A model generated the notes under the pieces. It made no database searches. It worked only from the letters and a program-made list of their open reading frames with translations, and had not been told where the DNA came from. From Cognaticolwellia sediminilitoris (GTDB taxonomy: Bacteria; Pseudomonadota; Gammaproteobacteria; Enterobacterales; Alteromonadaceae): DNA of 64,000 nucleotides. The stretch is from contig NBOG01000010.1 in NCBI GenBank assembly GCA_002104535.1, positions 62,001 to 126,000 of the forward strand, read 5' to 3'. A program made the translations under genes and the position numbers. Of the stretch, positions 50,051 to 60,314 are shown piece by piece; position 1 is the first letter of the stretch; the number at the start of each line of letters is the position of its first letter.

Positions 50051-50383
50051 TTAATCTTCTATTTCAGTTTCGTATTCACTAAAGTCAGTTACACCTTGTG
50101 CTTCCAAAGCTTTACGAACACTTGCTGGTAATTTTTGTGTGTTGTCTTTTGCTAAGTCACCATCATCTGGCAAAGGTTGGCCAGTAAAAGCATGTAAAAA
50201 TGCTTCACATAATAGTTCGCTGTTAGTCGCATGACGTAGGTTGTTGACCTGACGACGTGTCCTTTCATCGGTTAGCACTTTTAGCACACGTAAGGGGATA
50301 GACACGGTGATTTTTTTTACTTGTTCACTTTTCTTCCCGTGTTCGGCGTATGGGTTAATATACTCGCCATTCCACTCTGCCAT
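50051..50383 (-). CDS. metJ: Methionine repressor MetJ
   Basis: This 110-residue ribbon-helix-helix repressor uses S-adenosylmethionine as corepressor. It has the [20 protein letters not shown] ribbon/helix and [19 protein letters not shown]. It is divergent from metB, with met boxes between them. Confidence 0.97.
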   Translation of the reverse strand: MAEWNGEYINPYAEHGKKSEQVKKITVSIPLRVLKVLTDERTRRQVNNLRHATNSELLCEAFLHAFTGQPLPDDGDLAKDNTQKLPASVRKALEAQGVTDFSEYETEIED

Positions 50384-50518
50384 GAATATTCCTCTATGCT
50401 TAATAAATTGCGATAAACCTATAAACTTTAAATTAATTGCTTTTCGCTATAAGTTTAATCTTACCTGCTGATTTTACTGGTTGTGGGGCGTGAGTCAATA
50501 ACGAATGTGTAGAAGGTT

Positions 50519-50597
50519 AGATGTCTAAAGTTCTTGACCCTGCCAAGTAAAGCGTTTAGATTTGTAGACGTCCAAACATCTAAATAGAAAAATGTCT
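50519..50597 (+). promoter_or_regulatory. metB promoter with tandem MetJ operator (met boxes)
   Basis: Six contiguous 8-base units lie at 50550-50597; the best are AGACGTCC (50566), AAACATCT (50574) and AAATGTCT (50590), against the consensus AGACGTCT. A separate AGATGTCT is at 50519-50526. A promoter TTGACC (50534-50539), 17 bases, TAGATT (50557-50562) overlaps the array, so bound MetJ would block it. Confidence 0.85.
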
Positions 50598-50611
50598 AAA
50601 CTGGAGCAAGC

Positions 50612-51769
50612 ATGAGCAAGAGAAAAATTGCCACCACCGCAGTGAGAGCCGGTATAAACAGTGACTTACATCATGGCGCTGTCATTCCTGCTATTCACCT
50701 TTCAAGCACTTATGCGCTAAAAGGCTTTAATGACAAACGTCAGTTTGACTATTCACGCACGGGTAATCCAACACGAGCGACTTTTGCTCAGGCTATTGCA
50801 GATTTAGAACAAGGTGCTGTCGGTATTGTCACCAGCACGGGTATGTCAGCGGTTCATCTTATTTGCCAGTTATTAAGTACCGAAGATTCTGTGGTCATTC
50901 CTCATGACTGTTACGGCGGAAGCTTTCGATTATTTACTCACTTAGCGAAACGTGGGCAATTTAAGCTAATTGTGGTTGATCAAAACGATCAACAAGCACT
51001 AACCGCAGCATTAGCTGCTAAGCCGAAATTAGTCCTACTGGAATCGCCAAGCAATCCCTTACTTAGATTAGTCGACATTGCCGAGATTACCGCTCAAGCA
51101 CATAAAGTAGGGGCATTGGTTGCGGTTGATAACACCTTTTTATCGCCTGCTTTGCAACAACCATTACTGTTAGGTGCTGATATTGTTTTTCATTCCACAA
51201 CTAAATACATCAATGGCCATAGTGATGTCGTTGGCGGCGTGTTAGTGGCTAAAGAGCAAGCGCTTGGTGAAGAGTTAGCTTGGTGGGCAAACTGTATAGG
51301 TATCACGGGATCAGCTTTTGACAGCTATTTAGCGTTACGTGGTTTAAAAACGTTACCGATTAGAATGAAGCAACATCAAATTAATGCCAATGCTGTTGCT
51401 GAGTTTTTACAACAACACAGTGCTGTAGAGCATGTGTATTTTCCTGGCTTAAGCGATCATCCTCAACACGAGTTAGCTAAAAAACAGCAGTCTGATTTTG
51501 GCGCAATGATGAGTTTTGAAATTAAAGGTGGCGTAGAAGAGGTTAAAGTACTGTTTGATAAACTTGAGTTGTTCACGCTTGCCCAGTCACTTGGTGGTGT
51601 TGAAAGCTTAATAAGTCACCCTTCAACCATGACCCATGCCGGGATGGAAATTGAAGCGCAACTTGCCGCGGGTATTACCCAGTCATTAATTCGAATTTCA
51701 GTCGGTATTGAAGATATAGACGATATTCTTAGCGATCTTGACCAAGCACTGACCGCCAGCCAAGGTTGA
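50612..51769 (+). CDS. metB: Cystathionine gamma-synthase
   Basis: This 385-residue PLP enzyme joins an activated homoserine ester and cysteine to cystathionine. The PLP lysine is in HSTTKYINGHSD, and the family pieces YSRTGNPTR and ESPSNPLLR are present. GGAG precedes the ATG. It is followed by metL, as in the E. coli metBL operon. Confidence 0.94.
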   Translation: MSKRKIATTAVRAGINSDLHHGAVIPAIHLSSTYALKGFNDKRQFDYSRTGNPTRATFAQAIADLEQGAVGIVTSTGMSAVHLICQLLSTEDSVVIPHDCYGGSFRLFTHLAKRGQFKLIVVDQNDQQALTAALAAKPKLVLLESPSNPLLRLVDIAEITAQAHKVGALVAVDNTFLSPALQQPLLLGADIVFHSTTKYINGHSDVVGGVLVAKEQALGEELAWWANCIGITGSAFDSYLALRGLKTLPIRMKQHQINANAVAEFLQQHSAVEHVYFPGLSDHPQHELAKKQQSDFGAMMSFEIKGGVEEVKVLFDKLELFTLAQSLGGVESLISHPSTMTHAGMEIEAQLAAGITQSLIRISVGIEDIDDILSDLDQALTASQG

Positions 51770-51870
51770 TATAAACGGCTAAACCATCATTTATTCGCAG
51801 CTTAGGCAGCGGAATAAAATACAAACTTTAATAAAGTTGTGATGAGTAAGCTCACAACTGTGGTAATAAA

Positions 51871-54378
51871 ATGTTCGATTCAAATACAGTAGTGGCAGTT
51901 AGCTCAAAAAAAAATAAATTGGCAAAAATTGCCTGTAATGTTCACAAATTTGGCGGCAGTAGTTTAGCAACAGCCGCCTGTATTGAGCGTGTTATTGATA
52001 TTCTCCGTCAACATTGTCAGCTTAATGACATTGTTGTCGTCTCAGCTAATGGTACAACCACCAATACATTGTTTACACTTTATCAGCTTGGAATTGAATA
52101 TGTAAATGCCCAGCAAACTGATTCAATACCTGAAAATGTAAGTGAGATAAAGAATGCTATTTATCAACAATTTACAGAACAAGTTCAACAGTTAGAAAAC
52201 CGACAAACTGAGTTGATCTCTTCATTACTAAATGCCAGTACAGCGGCAAGACTGACGGCAATATTAGCTAATAATGTAAAACATATATCCGAGCAATTGT
52301 TAACGGTACCTGAAATATTTCAAAATGACTTATTAGCATATGGTGAGGTGTGGTCAGCTCGATTACTTTCCGCAGTACTCAACGAGCGCGTTTGTCCAAG
52401 TTATATGCTTGATGCAAGAGACTTTTTGCTTCTAGCAAATGAAAAAAGTGCAGAAATTGATTTTGCTAGTAGTACGAAGCACTTCAACAAGTTACAACAA
52501 GAGGAAAGCTTAGCGATAGTTACGGGCTATATAGCCCGTAATAAACAAGGGCAAGCTTGTACTTTAGGTCGCAATGGTAGTGACTATTCAGCCACTATTA
52601 TGGCTGCCTTAACAAAAGCACGTAACGTAACCCTTTGGACGGACGTAGATGGCATCTACAGCGCGGACCCTAGAATTGTACCTATGGCGAGAAAGTTACA
52701 CCGTTTGCCTAACGCAGTTGCTAATGAGCTTGGTCGTTTAGGTAACCCAGTGTTACATGCAAAAACTTTAAAACCATTAACAACTCACAGTAGCCATTTG
52801 CATGTCGCCAGCAGTTTTGCACCAGAGATTAGTGGTACTGAGATTGGTAAGTTTGGTCAAATTGCCAAACAAGAAATATCGGTAACCAATTTAAATGATT
52901 TAATCTTAGCGAAATCAACCAGCTTTATAGGTAAATCAGGAGCATTAGCGGTTAGTGAGTTTTCTCCTATCTGTTCCAACCTTGATGAAGGTTATTTAGT
53001 CGTTCCACAGTATCAGCAAAAAGCATTAAGCCAATGGCTAGCAAGCCATGACACACAAGTGTCATTTACACCGGTTGCTATGATCGCGGTTGTTGGTCAT
53101 AGCGTAGCTAAACAAGGCGATATACGCGCTAGGTTTAAAAAAGCATTAAGGCATCAACGTACCTTACACTTTGTACACTCAAGTAATGAACATAGTTATA
53201 TCGCGATATTGTCTGAGCCTTGCGACAGCGAACTATTAAATAATGTCCATGCTGAGATGACAAAAGATGCCAAAAACATTGCCCTTGTGGTTGCTGGTTT
53301 AGGCAATATAGGTCAGAAATTTTTGTCGATGTTACCTGCGCAACTTGCACGTGTCTCAGGGTTAGATAATGTCCATTTAGTGGCGTTAGTCGGTGCAAGT
53401 AAAGCGTTGATTAATACTGATGGTATTGAAGTCAGTAATGCACTTTTACATTATCAACAGCAAGCGCAACCTTATGACCAAGCACAATTACTAGCTTGGT
53501 TAACCAGCCACCCTTATGACGAGTTAATTGTTGTTGATATCACCCCAAGTGAAAGCTTTAGTCTGTTGTACCAAGAGTTTTTTGCTCGTGGTATTCATGT
53601 GATAGGCGCGAATAAATGGGCCGCCTCATCGAGTACAGAAAATTATCAATCGCTACTGACTACATCAGCAAAAAATAACAGTATTTGGCTGGGTAACACT
53701 ACTGTCGGCGCAGGTTTACCAATAAACACCACTATTAAAGAGCTGATTGATAGTGGTGATGAAATTACTGAAATTTCAGGTATATTCTCCGGCACGTTGT
53801 CGTGGTTATTTCAATTTTATGATGGTGTAACACCGTTTTCACAATTATTAGCAGATGCATTGTCACAAGGCTTAACTGAGCCTGATCCTCGTGAAGATTT
53901 ATCCGGTCGAGATGTACAACGAAAGCTACTTATTTTAGCGCGCATAGCCGGTTTTGAATTATCACTAGCAGATATTGATTGCGAAAACTTAGTCCCTGAA
54001 TCGCTAAGAGATATTCAGTTGTCGGAGTTTCTAGAGCGCACCAATGAACTTGATGCGTTATTTCTTACTCGTTTAAAACAAGCACAAGAAAAATCTTGCG
54101 GTATTCGTTATGTTGCTCGCTTTATATATGAAAACGAAAAGGTAGTAGCGAAAGTAAGTTTAGAAGCGTTAAGCCAAGACGATGCTTTTGCCCAGTTAAC
54201 ACCATGCGATAATGTTTTTAAAATTAAAAGCCAGTGGTATCAAGATAATGCGCTAATAATTCGCGGCCCTGGGGCAGGGCGAGATGTGACCGCAGGTGGT
54301 ATTCATGCAGACTTAGTGAAAATTTGCCAGCAACTTAACAACCGACAACAACAGGTTAAAATTAAAGGATTAAATTAA
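51871..54378 (+). CDS. metL: Bifunctional aspartokinase/homoserine dehydrogenase II
   Basis: This 835-residue fused enzyme catalyses the first and third steps from aspartate to homoserine. The aspartokinase part (about 22-320) has VHKFGGSSLA and TLGRNGSDYSATI; a regulatory-like stretch follows; the dehydrogenase part (about 465-825) has VVAGLGNIGQKF, GANKWAAS and SGTLSWLF. Its place in the MetJ-controlled operon and overall likeness favour MetL over ThrA. Confidence 0.94.
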   Translation: MFDSNTVVAVSSKKNKLAKIACNVHKFGGSSLATAACIERVIDILRQHCQLNDIVVVSANGTTTNTLFTLYQLGIEYVNAQQTDSIPENVSEIKNAIYQQFTEQVQQLENRQTELISSLLNASTAARLTAILANNVKHISEQLLTVPEIFQNDLLAYGEVWSARLLSAVLNERVCPSYMLDARDFLLLANEKSAEIDFASSTKHFNKLQQEESLAIVTGYIARNKQGQACTLGRNGSDYSATIMAALTKARNVTLWTDVDGIYSADPRIVPMARKLHRLPNAVANELGRLGNPVLHAKTLKPLTTHSSHLHVASSFAPEISGTEIGKFGQIAKQEISVTNLNDLILAKSTSFIGKSGALAVSEFSPICSNLDEGYLVVPQYQQKALSQWLASHDTQVSFTPVAMIAVVGHSVAKQGDIRARFKKALRHQRTLHFVHSSNEHSYIAILSEPCDSELLNNVHAEMTKDAKNIALVVAGLGNIGQKFLSMLPAQLARVSGLDNVHLVALVGASKALINTDGIEVSNALLHYQQQAQPYDQAQLLAWLTSHPYDELIVVDITPSESFSLLYQEFFARGIHVIGANKWAASSSTENYQSLLTTSAKNNSIWLGNTTVGAGLPINTTIKELIDSGDEITEISGIFSGTLSWLFQFYDGVTPFSQLLADALSQGLTEPDPREDLSGRDVQRKLLILARIAGFELSLADIDCENLVPESLRDIQLSEFLERTNELDALFLTRLKQAQEKSCGIRYVARFIYENEKVVAKVSLEALSQDDAFAQLTPCDNVFKIKSQWYQDNALIIRGPGAGRDVTAGGIHADLVKICQQLNNRQQQVKIKGLN

Positions 54379-54452
54379 ACCGACTTTAAAAACAGTCAGT
54401 GGTAAATTTAAGATTTAGTTGCTGCTATTACTAGTATTTATAAGGGGTTAGA

Positions 54453-54501
54453 AATAATAAAGTGTTGATGGCGTTATTAAAGCCATCAACACTTTATTAT
54501 T
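54453..54501. terminator. Long perfect hairpin between convergent metL and torF-like genes
   Basis: Twenty bases at 54453-54472 are perfectly inverted at 54482-54501 with a 9-base loop. The stem ends in AATAATAAAG on one side and CTTTATTATT on the other, so it probably works as a terminator both ways. Confidence 0.8.
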
Positions 54502-54522
54502 CAATATCTTAGTCACTACCTC

Positions 54523-55167
54523 TTAAAAAGATTTACCAATGCTAAAAACTAAATTTTCGTCACTTTGCGCACCAGATAATTCTTTTGAGTTAGCGACAAT
54601 GGCGATACCAACATCGAAACCTGACACTTCTGTTCCGTAGCCAACTTCTAGGTAATCACCGTCAAAATCTTTACCCCAAGTGCCATAAAGGGCATAAAAA
54701 CCTTCATATTCAACCTCAGCCGTTAAGAAATCATAGTCTTGGTCAGCACCCGCTTCTACTTCCCATTCACCAACGTTATAAGTAAGTGAAAACATACCGT
54801 AGCTTAACCCTAAGTTTACTTCATTATAAGAGGTGTCAAAGTCACCTGTGTATTGGTAACTAGTAAACCCGACGTTATAGCCTAAACCACTGTCAAGTTC
54901 GCCATTATATCCACCATAAATATCGACTTCTATACCAGCTTGCACGTCAGCTCCCCATGCACCAATATAAAAACCACTATTTTCATAATCAACACCAGCG
55001 CTAGCGGAAGCCGTATCTGTTTGTACTACGCCACGGAAGATATATTGTGATACCACGCCGACATTAGTACTTAAGCCTTCTATGTCAGTAGCAAATGCAG
55101 AAGTTGAAGCACATGCAGAAGCTGCTAGGAGCATTGAAGTTGATAGAGAGATAATTGATTTTTTCAT
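54523..55167 (-). CDS. TorF-family putative outer-membrane porin
   Basis: This 214-residue protein has a signal peptide (cut near AFA, about 26) and a beta-rich, acidic, aromatic-rich body with alternating strands and a terminal Phe. The opening LSTNVGVVSQYIFRGVVQT is the mark of the TorF family (Gcw_chp). Transport substrate unknown. Confidence 0.88.
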   Translation of the reverse strand: MKKSIISLSTSMLLAASACASTSAFATDIEGLSTNVGVVSQYIFRGVVQTDTASASAGVDYENSGFYIGAWGADVQAGIEVDIYGGYNGELDSGLGYNVGFTSYQYTGDFDTSYNEVNLGLSYGMFSLTYNVGEWEVEAGADQDYDFLTAEVEYEGFYALYGTWGKDFDGDYLEVGYGTEVSGFDVGIAIVANSKELSGAQSDENLVFSIGKSF

Positions 55168-55527
55168 GTTTTAGTCCACTAAGTTTTTATAATTGTTGTA
55201 GCTATTGCAAGGACAGTGCCTATGTTTGATTTTTGTATTAAGTTGTTTGTTTTTAGTGGCTTAAGTATTCAAAAGGATGTTTTTATAGTTTTAGTAGTTG
55301 TATGTTTTGTGCTGAGGTGGTGCAAGCACAACAGCATATGTTCAAATGAAGTGCAGCGCTTAAAGTTTAAAATTAATCACTAATAGTGGAATAGATCGTA
55401 CCGTATAACAAAAACGACACGTACTGATCGTTATTATTGTTTTTAAAATCATTTTTTGTCGCTTTAGTCAGTCGCATATTTAGCCTAATTAAGTTAAAGT
55501 AGCGCTGATTTTATCGAGGGTTTATCT
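55168..55527. other. 360-base divergent region without a gene
   Basis: The region is T-rich near the porin side and carries both the porin and rpe promoters. I see no credible small gene, hairpin terminator or known operator in it. Confidence 0.5.
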
Positions 55528-56202
55528 ATGTCTGATTTTTTAATTGCTCCATCAATTTTATCTGCAGACTTTGCTCGTTTGGGCGAAGATGTTGCGAACG
55601 TACTTAGCGCCGGTGCTGATGTTGTCCATTTTGATGTAATGGATAACCATTTTGTGCCAAACCTTACTTTTGGCTCTATGATTTGCAAGTCATTACGTGA
55701 CTACGGTATCACTGCACCCATAGACGTGCATTTGATGGTAAAACCTGTTGATAGCCTCATCCCTGATTTCGCTAAAGCGGGCGCCGACATTATCACTTTT
55801 CATCCAGAAGCTAGTGATCATATTGATAGAACTTTGCAGTTAATTAAAGACCATGGCTGTAAAGCCGGTTTAGTATTAAACCCAGCAACACCCCTCCATG
55901 TTTTAGACTTTGTTATGGATAAACTGGACGTTATTTTATTAATGTCGGTTAACCCTGGTTTCGGTGGACAATCTTTTATCCCGACCACGTTAGATAAACT
56001 GCGCTTAGTGCGTGAAAAAATTGATGCCAGTGGTTTTGATATTCGCTTGCAGGTTGATGGTGGTGTAAAAGCCGATAATATTGCTGAAATTGCTAAAGCG
56101 GGCGCAGACATGTTTGTTGCAGGCTCTGCTATTTTTTCAAAACCAGATTATAAAGTCGCAATTGACGACATGCGTGCAGAGCTCGCGACAGTAAATAAAT
56201 AA
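55528..56202 (+). CDS. rpe: Ribulose-phosphate 3-epimerase
   Basis: This 224-residue TIM-barrel enzyme interconverts ribulose and xylulose 5-phosphate. It has [26 protein letters not shown] and the later QVDGGV. GAGGG precedes the ATG. gph, which lies between rpe and trpS in E. coli, is missing. Confidence 0.97.
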   Translation: MSDFLIAPSILSADFARLGEDVANVLSAGADVVHFDVMDNHFVPNLTFGSMICKSLRDYGITAPIDVHLMVKPVDSLIPDFAKAGADIITFHPEASDHIDRTLQLIKDHGCKAGLVLNPATPLHVLDFVMDKLDVILLMSVNPGFGGQSFIPTTLDKLRLVREKIDASGFDIRLQVDGGVKADNIAEIAKAGADMFVAGSAIFSKPDYKVAIDDMRAELATVNK

Positions 56203-56242
56203 TTAACAGATTACATAATTCAAAGAAATTGAAGGATAACAA

Positions 56243-57247
56243 ATGAGTAAACCTATTGTATTAAGTGGCTGTCAGCCATCAGGTGAGTTAACTATTGGTA
56301 ATTACCTTGGTGCGTTAAAGCAATGGGTAAACATGCAAGATAGTCACGAATGCTATTACATGTTGGTTGATCAGCATGCAATTACTGTAAGACCTAAGCC
56401 AGATGATTTGCGTAAAGCAACCTTAGACGGTTTGGCATTGTATCTAGCCTGTGGCGTTGACCCTGAAAAAAGTACTATTTTTATCCAATCACATGTACCA
56501 GAACATGCGCAATTAAGTTGGGTACTAAATTGTTATACGCAAATGGGCGAACTTAACCGTATGACCCAGTACAAAGATAAGTCATCAAAGTCTGAAGCGA
56601 ATATGAATTCAGGGTTGTTTACTTATCCGGTATTAATGGCTGCTGATATTTTATTGTATGGTGCGAATAAAGTGCCGGTAGGTGATGATCAAAAGCAACA
56701 TTTAGAATTGGCCCGCGATATTGCTACGCGTTTTAATAACTTGCACGGTGAAACTTTTAAGGTTCCAGAACCTTACATTCCTGAGTTTGGCGCGCGTGTT
56801 ATGAGCTTATTAGAGCCGACTAAGAAAATGTCAAAGTCTGATACTAATCCGGGTAATTTTATCGGTTTATTAGAAGATACTAAAAAAATCACTAAGAAAA
56901 TTAAGCGTGCGGTGACTGACTCTGACGAGCAAGCGAATATCTATTTTGATATCGAAGAAAAACCAGGGGTTTCTAATTTATTGTCATTGTTGTCGTGCAC
57001 CACAGGCAAAACGGTTGAAGAACTAGTACCTGAGTATGAAGATAAAATGTATGGACACTTAAAAGGTGATGTTGCTGAAGCCGTTGTTGCTTTATTAGCA
57101 CCGATTCAAGAGCGTTATCATCAATTTAGAAATGACCAAGCTTACTTAGATGAAGTTATGCGTAAGGGCGCTGAAAAAGCGTCTGCTCGTGCCAGCAAGT
57201 TACTTGCTGAAGTTTATCAAGCCATTGGTTTTATCGCGAAACCTTAA
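56243..57247 (+). CDS. trpS: Tryptophanyl-tRNA synthetase
   Basis: This 334-residue class I synthetase has the HIGH-type motif as TIGNYLG (with GCQPSGEL before it) and KMSKS in KKMSKSDTN. Length is normal. It follows rpe by 40 bases with an AAGGA ribosome site. Confidence 0.97.
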   Translation: MSKPIVLSGCQPSGELTIGNYLGALKQWVNMQDSHECYYMLVDQHAITVRPKPDDLRKATLDGLALYLACGVDPEKSTIFIQSHVPEHAQLSWVLNCYTQMGELNRMTQYKDKSSKSEANMNSGLFTYPVLMAADILLYGANKVPVGDDQKQHLELARDIATRFNNLHGETFKVPEPYIPEFGARVMSLLEPTKKMSKSDTNPGNFIGLLEDTKKITKKIKRAVTDSDEQANIYFDIEEKPGVSNLLSLLSCTTGKTVEELVPEYEDKMYGHLKGDVAEAVVALLAPIQERYHQFRNDQAYLDEVMRKGAEKASARASKLLAEVYQAIGFIAKP

Positions 57248-57259
57248 GCTACATTATTT

Positions 57260-57326
57260 CACTATCAGTGACTTCTGATAGTGTCACCAAGTTTGCACAA
57301 AAAAGCCTGAATTGATTCAGGCTTTT
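57260..57326. terminator. Double hairpin terminator between trpS and the FHA gene
   Basis: A 9-bp stem (CACTATCAG/CTGATAGTG, 57260-57283) is followed by a second stem (AAAAGCCTGAAT/ATTCAGGCTTTT, 57301-57326) with A and T flanks. The second is a bidirectional intrinsic terminator. Confidence 0.85.
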
Positions 57327-57352
57327 TAATGTCAGAAATTGTCAGTGAATCA

Positions 57353-58321
57353 TTATTCTTTACTATCTTCCTGAGCTGCTTTAGACGCTTCTTCAAATAG
57401 CTTACTGCTGTCACTAACAAAGCGGTCAACACTTGAGCTAGGTGTAAATAAGAAAACTGGCGACATGATTGTAGTGTCAAACTGCGGCCTTGGATTAAAG
57501 TCAGGCTGTTTGCTCATTTGCACAACAAAACTTCCGCCGAACAACAATACAATTAAACACATTGATACCACGTTACGGCGTAGCAAAGTCATATGAAAAC
57601 CGACATAGCAGTTAAGCCAAAATAAACAAAACGCCAGTAATAAAGGAATAATAGCGATAACCCATAGCATTGAAGAGTTGCTAGAAGTATTAAAATGAAC
57701 AATATTTTCAAAAATATCGCTTAACCACATCAAATTAAAGAAGAAAAAACTAATGCCCATTTGCGTCCAGAATCGAGCATCATGTTTGGTTAGATGCGAG
57801 ACTAAAGCAATCCCGGCAGGCCATAAGGCAAAACCTAAGGTTAAACCTATGGTGGGTACTAACATTTGCGTTAATGTCACTTCATTGGCATTGTTTAAAT
57901 TAATAATCCAACCAGCGATCAGGGCAAATAAGCTCATACTTAACGCTAGAGCGACTGGATGACGGGCTAAATTAATTAAACTCTCAAATGGACTAATGGC
58001 AATACTTTCATCAACTGGATGGCTTGGGAATACAAAGCGTACTTGGCTTTTACCTATGGTAATAATATCGCCTGATTTAACTTGGTGCTGTAAAATATTT
58101 TCTTTACTGTCTTCAAGGTAACTGCCATTAATTGAGCCTTGATCGTTTAGCAACCAGTGCTCGCCGTTGAAGTGAAGTTGTAAATGGTCAGGGCAAACAT
58201 GTGGGTCACTAATGATAATGTCATTATCGTAACCTCGACCAATAGTAATGTTACTAGTAGCAAATTTATGTCGGCCTAAGAGCTTGTGACCATGACTGAG
58301 CTCTTCAATAATTATTTCCAT
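57353..58321 (-). CDS. FHA-domain multi-pass membrane protein
   Basis: This 322-residue protein has an N-terminal FHA phosphothreonine-binding domain (about 20-97) with the canonical IGRG, a Ser after NDIIISD-type strands, His46 and SINGS around residue 65. About five membrane helices follow (about 123-265). Its ATG overlaps the end of the protease gene by ten bases, and GGAG lies inside that gene. It may read kinase signals on the cytoplasmic side and be coupled to the protease; function unknown. Confidence 0.85.
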   Translation of the reverse strand: MEIIIEELSHGHKLLGRHKFATSNITIGRGYDNDIIISDPHVCPDHLQLHFNGEHWLLNDQGSINGSYLEDSKENILQHQVKSGDIITIGKSQVRFVFPSHPVDESIAISPFESLINLARHPVALALSMSLFALIAGWIINLNNANEVTLTQMLVPTIGLTLGFALWPAGIALVSHLTKHDARFWTQMGISFFFFNLMWLSDIFENIVHFNTSSNSSMLWVIAIIPLLLAFCLFWLNCYVGFHMTLLRRNVVSMCLIVLLFGGSFVVQMSKQPDFNPRPQFDTTIMSPVFLFTPSSSVDRFVSDSSKLFEEASKAAQEDSKE

Positions 58322-59565
58322 GTCACAGACTCCATAAACTTAGTTAAAAAAGCCAGCGAGGTTTCTTGCGCTACACCTGAAATGGTAAAGTGACTGAGCA
58401 GGGCATATTGTTCGTGGTCGACCGATATGCCAATATAAAGTACGTCGTAAAGTTTTGGAAAGTCTTTATAAGCACGGGTACAAAACACTGATTTATTCTT
58501 TATATTGCTACCTTCTGGTTTAACAATATCGTGATGGCATTGATACTCAGTTACATCGTCTTTACCCGCTTGGTTACCTGGTGCCACTTGGTTTAATTGA
58601 CGCTCAAAAATATGATAAAACTTCGTGCTACCAATCTTGTCTGATTCCATATAGCGATATTCCATTTCTAACGAGCCGGTAAAAAAGTCAGAAGAAATGT
58701 AGGTGTTTTCATCTAAATCGCAGTTGGCAACTGCGGCCATAATTTGTGCGTCAACTTTGTCAGAATTTGATTCACCCCAGCAACGTACAAAAGGTACATC
58801 GATTGTTGGAATTAAACCGCGACCAAGTTGTTTTAACTGCCACTCACTGTTTAATATCGTGGTGATTAATTTATCTTGATTGCGCATTAACTGTGCTGCC
58901 ATCTGCTGTTCTATGCTTTCTGGCGGACTGTTTTGATAGGCAAGGTAAAGCGCAAGGAGCTTGTCATGGGGCACTAAAAAGCCGATTTGGTTACCAGATG
59001 TCGCGACATTTATTCCAACAACTTCAGTATTTTTATTAACAACAGGGCCACCACTCATGCCTGAATTGACTGAACCTGTAAAATGAATACGATCATTGAA
59101 AGATTCATTTTTTAATCCATTGTAGGTGCCGGGCACAACAATCATACCTAAATCATGTGGATTACCCAGTGAGTATAACTCTTCACCTTTGGTCGGAGCT
59201 TGTTCGGCAATTTTAAAAAATGCCATTTCCGTTGTGACTGCACGTTGTACTATCGCTAAATCATTAATAACATCGACACTTTTTAAGCTCAATGCTGCTT
59301 TATTGCCCTTGTTATCTAGATATTCGATGTTGTATTTGTGAGGATGGCGAGCATAGCCGGAAATAACGTGATAATTAGTAGCAATAAGTCCGTCACTGCT
59401 GATTTGAAAGCCAGAGCCTATCGATGACTTTTCACCACTGGCTTTGTCGATTAAACGAATTTGATAAAGCGAGGGGGCCAATTGTTTAAAAATTTCTTCG
59501 GCCTGCTCAACGGCGAAACTTAATGTGCTACCACACATCAGTAACAGAGCAAAAATAACTTTCAT
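58312..59565 (-). CDS. Secreted trypsin-like serine protease coupled to the FHA gene
   Basis: This 417-residue protein has a signal peptide (cut near SFA, about 18) and an S1C protease domain (about 25-215) with His66 in TNYHVI, Asp102 in INDLAI and Ser171 in GMSGGP. A C-terminal part (about 220-417) matches no domain I know and has several Cys (CWGES, NCDLDE, CHH, CTRAY). AAGGATA precedes the ATG. Periplasmic location follows from the signal. Confidence 0.88.
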   Translation of the reverse strand: MKVIFALLLMCGSTLSFAVEQAEEIFKQLAPSLYQIRLIDKASGEKSSIGSGFQISSDGLIATNYHVISGYARHPHKYNIEYLDNKGNKAALSLKSVDVINDLAIVQRAVTTEMAFFKIAEQAPTKGEELYSLGNPHDLGMIVVPGTYNGLKNESFNDRIHFTGSVNSGMSGGPVVNKNTEVVGINVATSGNQIGFLVPHDKLLALYLAYQNSPPESIEQQMAAQLMRNQDKLITTILNSEWQLKQLGRGLIPTIDVPFVRCWGESNSDKVDAQIMAAVANCDLDENTYISSDFFTGSLEMEYRYMESDKIGSTKFYHIFERQLNQVAPGNQAGKDDVTEYQCHHDIVKPEGSNIKNKSVFCTRAYKDFPKLYDVLYIGISVDHEQYALLSHFTISGVAQETSLAFLTKFMESVTWK

Positions 59566-59647
59566 TGAATATCCTTTTTAATTATTACCTTGTCATTGTG
59601 CCACCGTATTCTAATTTGTCATCCTTTATCCGACAATATCACTACTT

Positions 59648-59670
59648 TGTCAGTTACTTGGTAAGTGACA
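59648..59670. promoter_or_regulatory. Inverted-repeat candidate operator
   Basis: TGTCAGTTAC and GTAAGTGACA pair at nine of ten positions across a three-base centre, in the divergent region between the protease gene and the YjbR-like gene. No known consensus fits. Confidence 0.35.
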
Positions 59671-59803
59671 GTGGCATTCATTGTGTTTTATTCATGTATT
59701 AAAATATTTATTTGCAAAAAACGCTCGCTATTTTTCTTGTCGAATGTGAATAAAGAGCATAGGCTTATAATTAAGATTACATTGTTTAAGGTGCGTTGAA
59801 GAT

Positions 59804-60199
59804 ATGGAACATACTCAAGTTAAGGATTATTTAAGTAATAAAGTAGCGACCACTGAATATTTTCCTTTTGGTCCAGATGTCAGTGTATTCAAAGTAAAGC
59901 ACAAGATGTTTGCGACAATGTCACTTGGTAAGGGCAATGAAAAGGGCACGGATGGCAAAATGAAAGGCCATTATTGTATTAACCTTAAATGTGATCCTGA
60001 CGAAGCGGTAATGTTGCGAGATATTTTTAGTTCGGTTATTCCGGGTTACCATATGAATAAAGCACAGTGGAATACAGTCATTTTAGATGGTTCAATTCCA
60101 CAAGGTGAAATTGAACGTATGATCGATAATTCTTATCAGCTAGTTGTCAGTAAAATGCCTAAAAAAGATCAAGAGTCTTTGCTTCTTCACCTTTCTTAA
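59804..60199 (+). CDS. MmcQ/YjbR-family protein
   Basis: This 131-residue protein has the small YjbR fold pattern: FPFGPDVSVFKV, then INLKCDPDEAVMLRD, GYHMNKAQWNTVILDG and a final helix. The family is often called DNA-binding from structure; cellular role unknown. Confidence 0.85.
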   Translation: MEHTQVKDYLSNKVATTEYFPFGPDVSVFKVKHKMFATMSLGKGNEKGTDGKMKGHYCINLKCDPDEAVMLRDIFSSVIPGYHMNKAQWNTVILDGSIPQGEIERMIDNSYQLVVSKMPKKDQESLLLHLS

Positions 60200-60314
60200 T
60201 CATATTTAATTTTATTGGAACTTCACTACTTTTAGTAAAATACTTAAACTCCATTTAGGTTTTCACTTTCATTACGCAAATAAAACTAAATTGCTTTATT
60301 GTTTGAATGTATCG

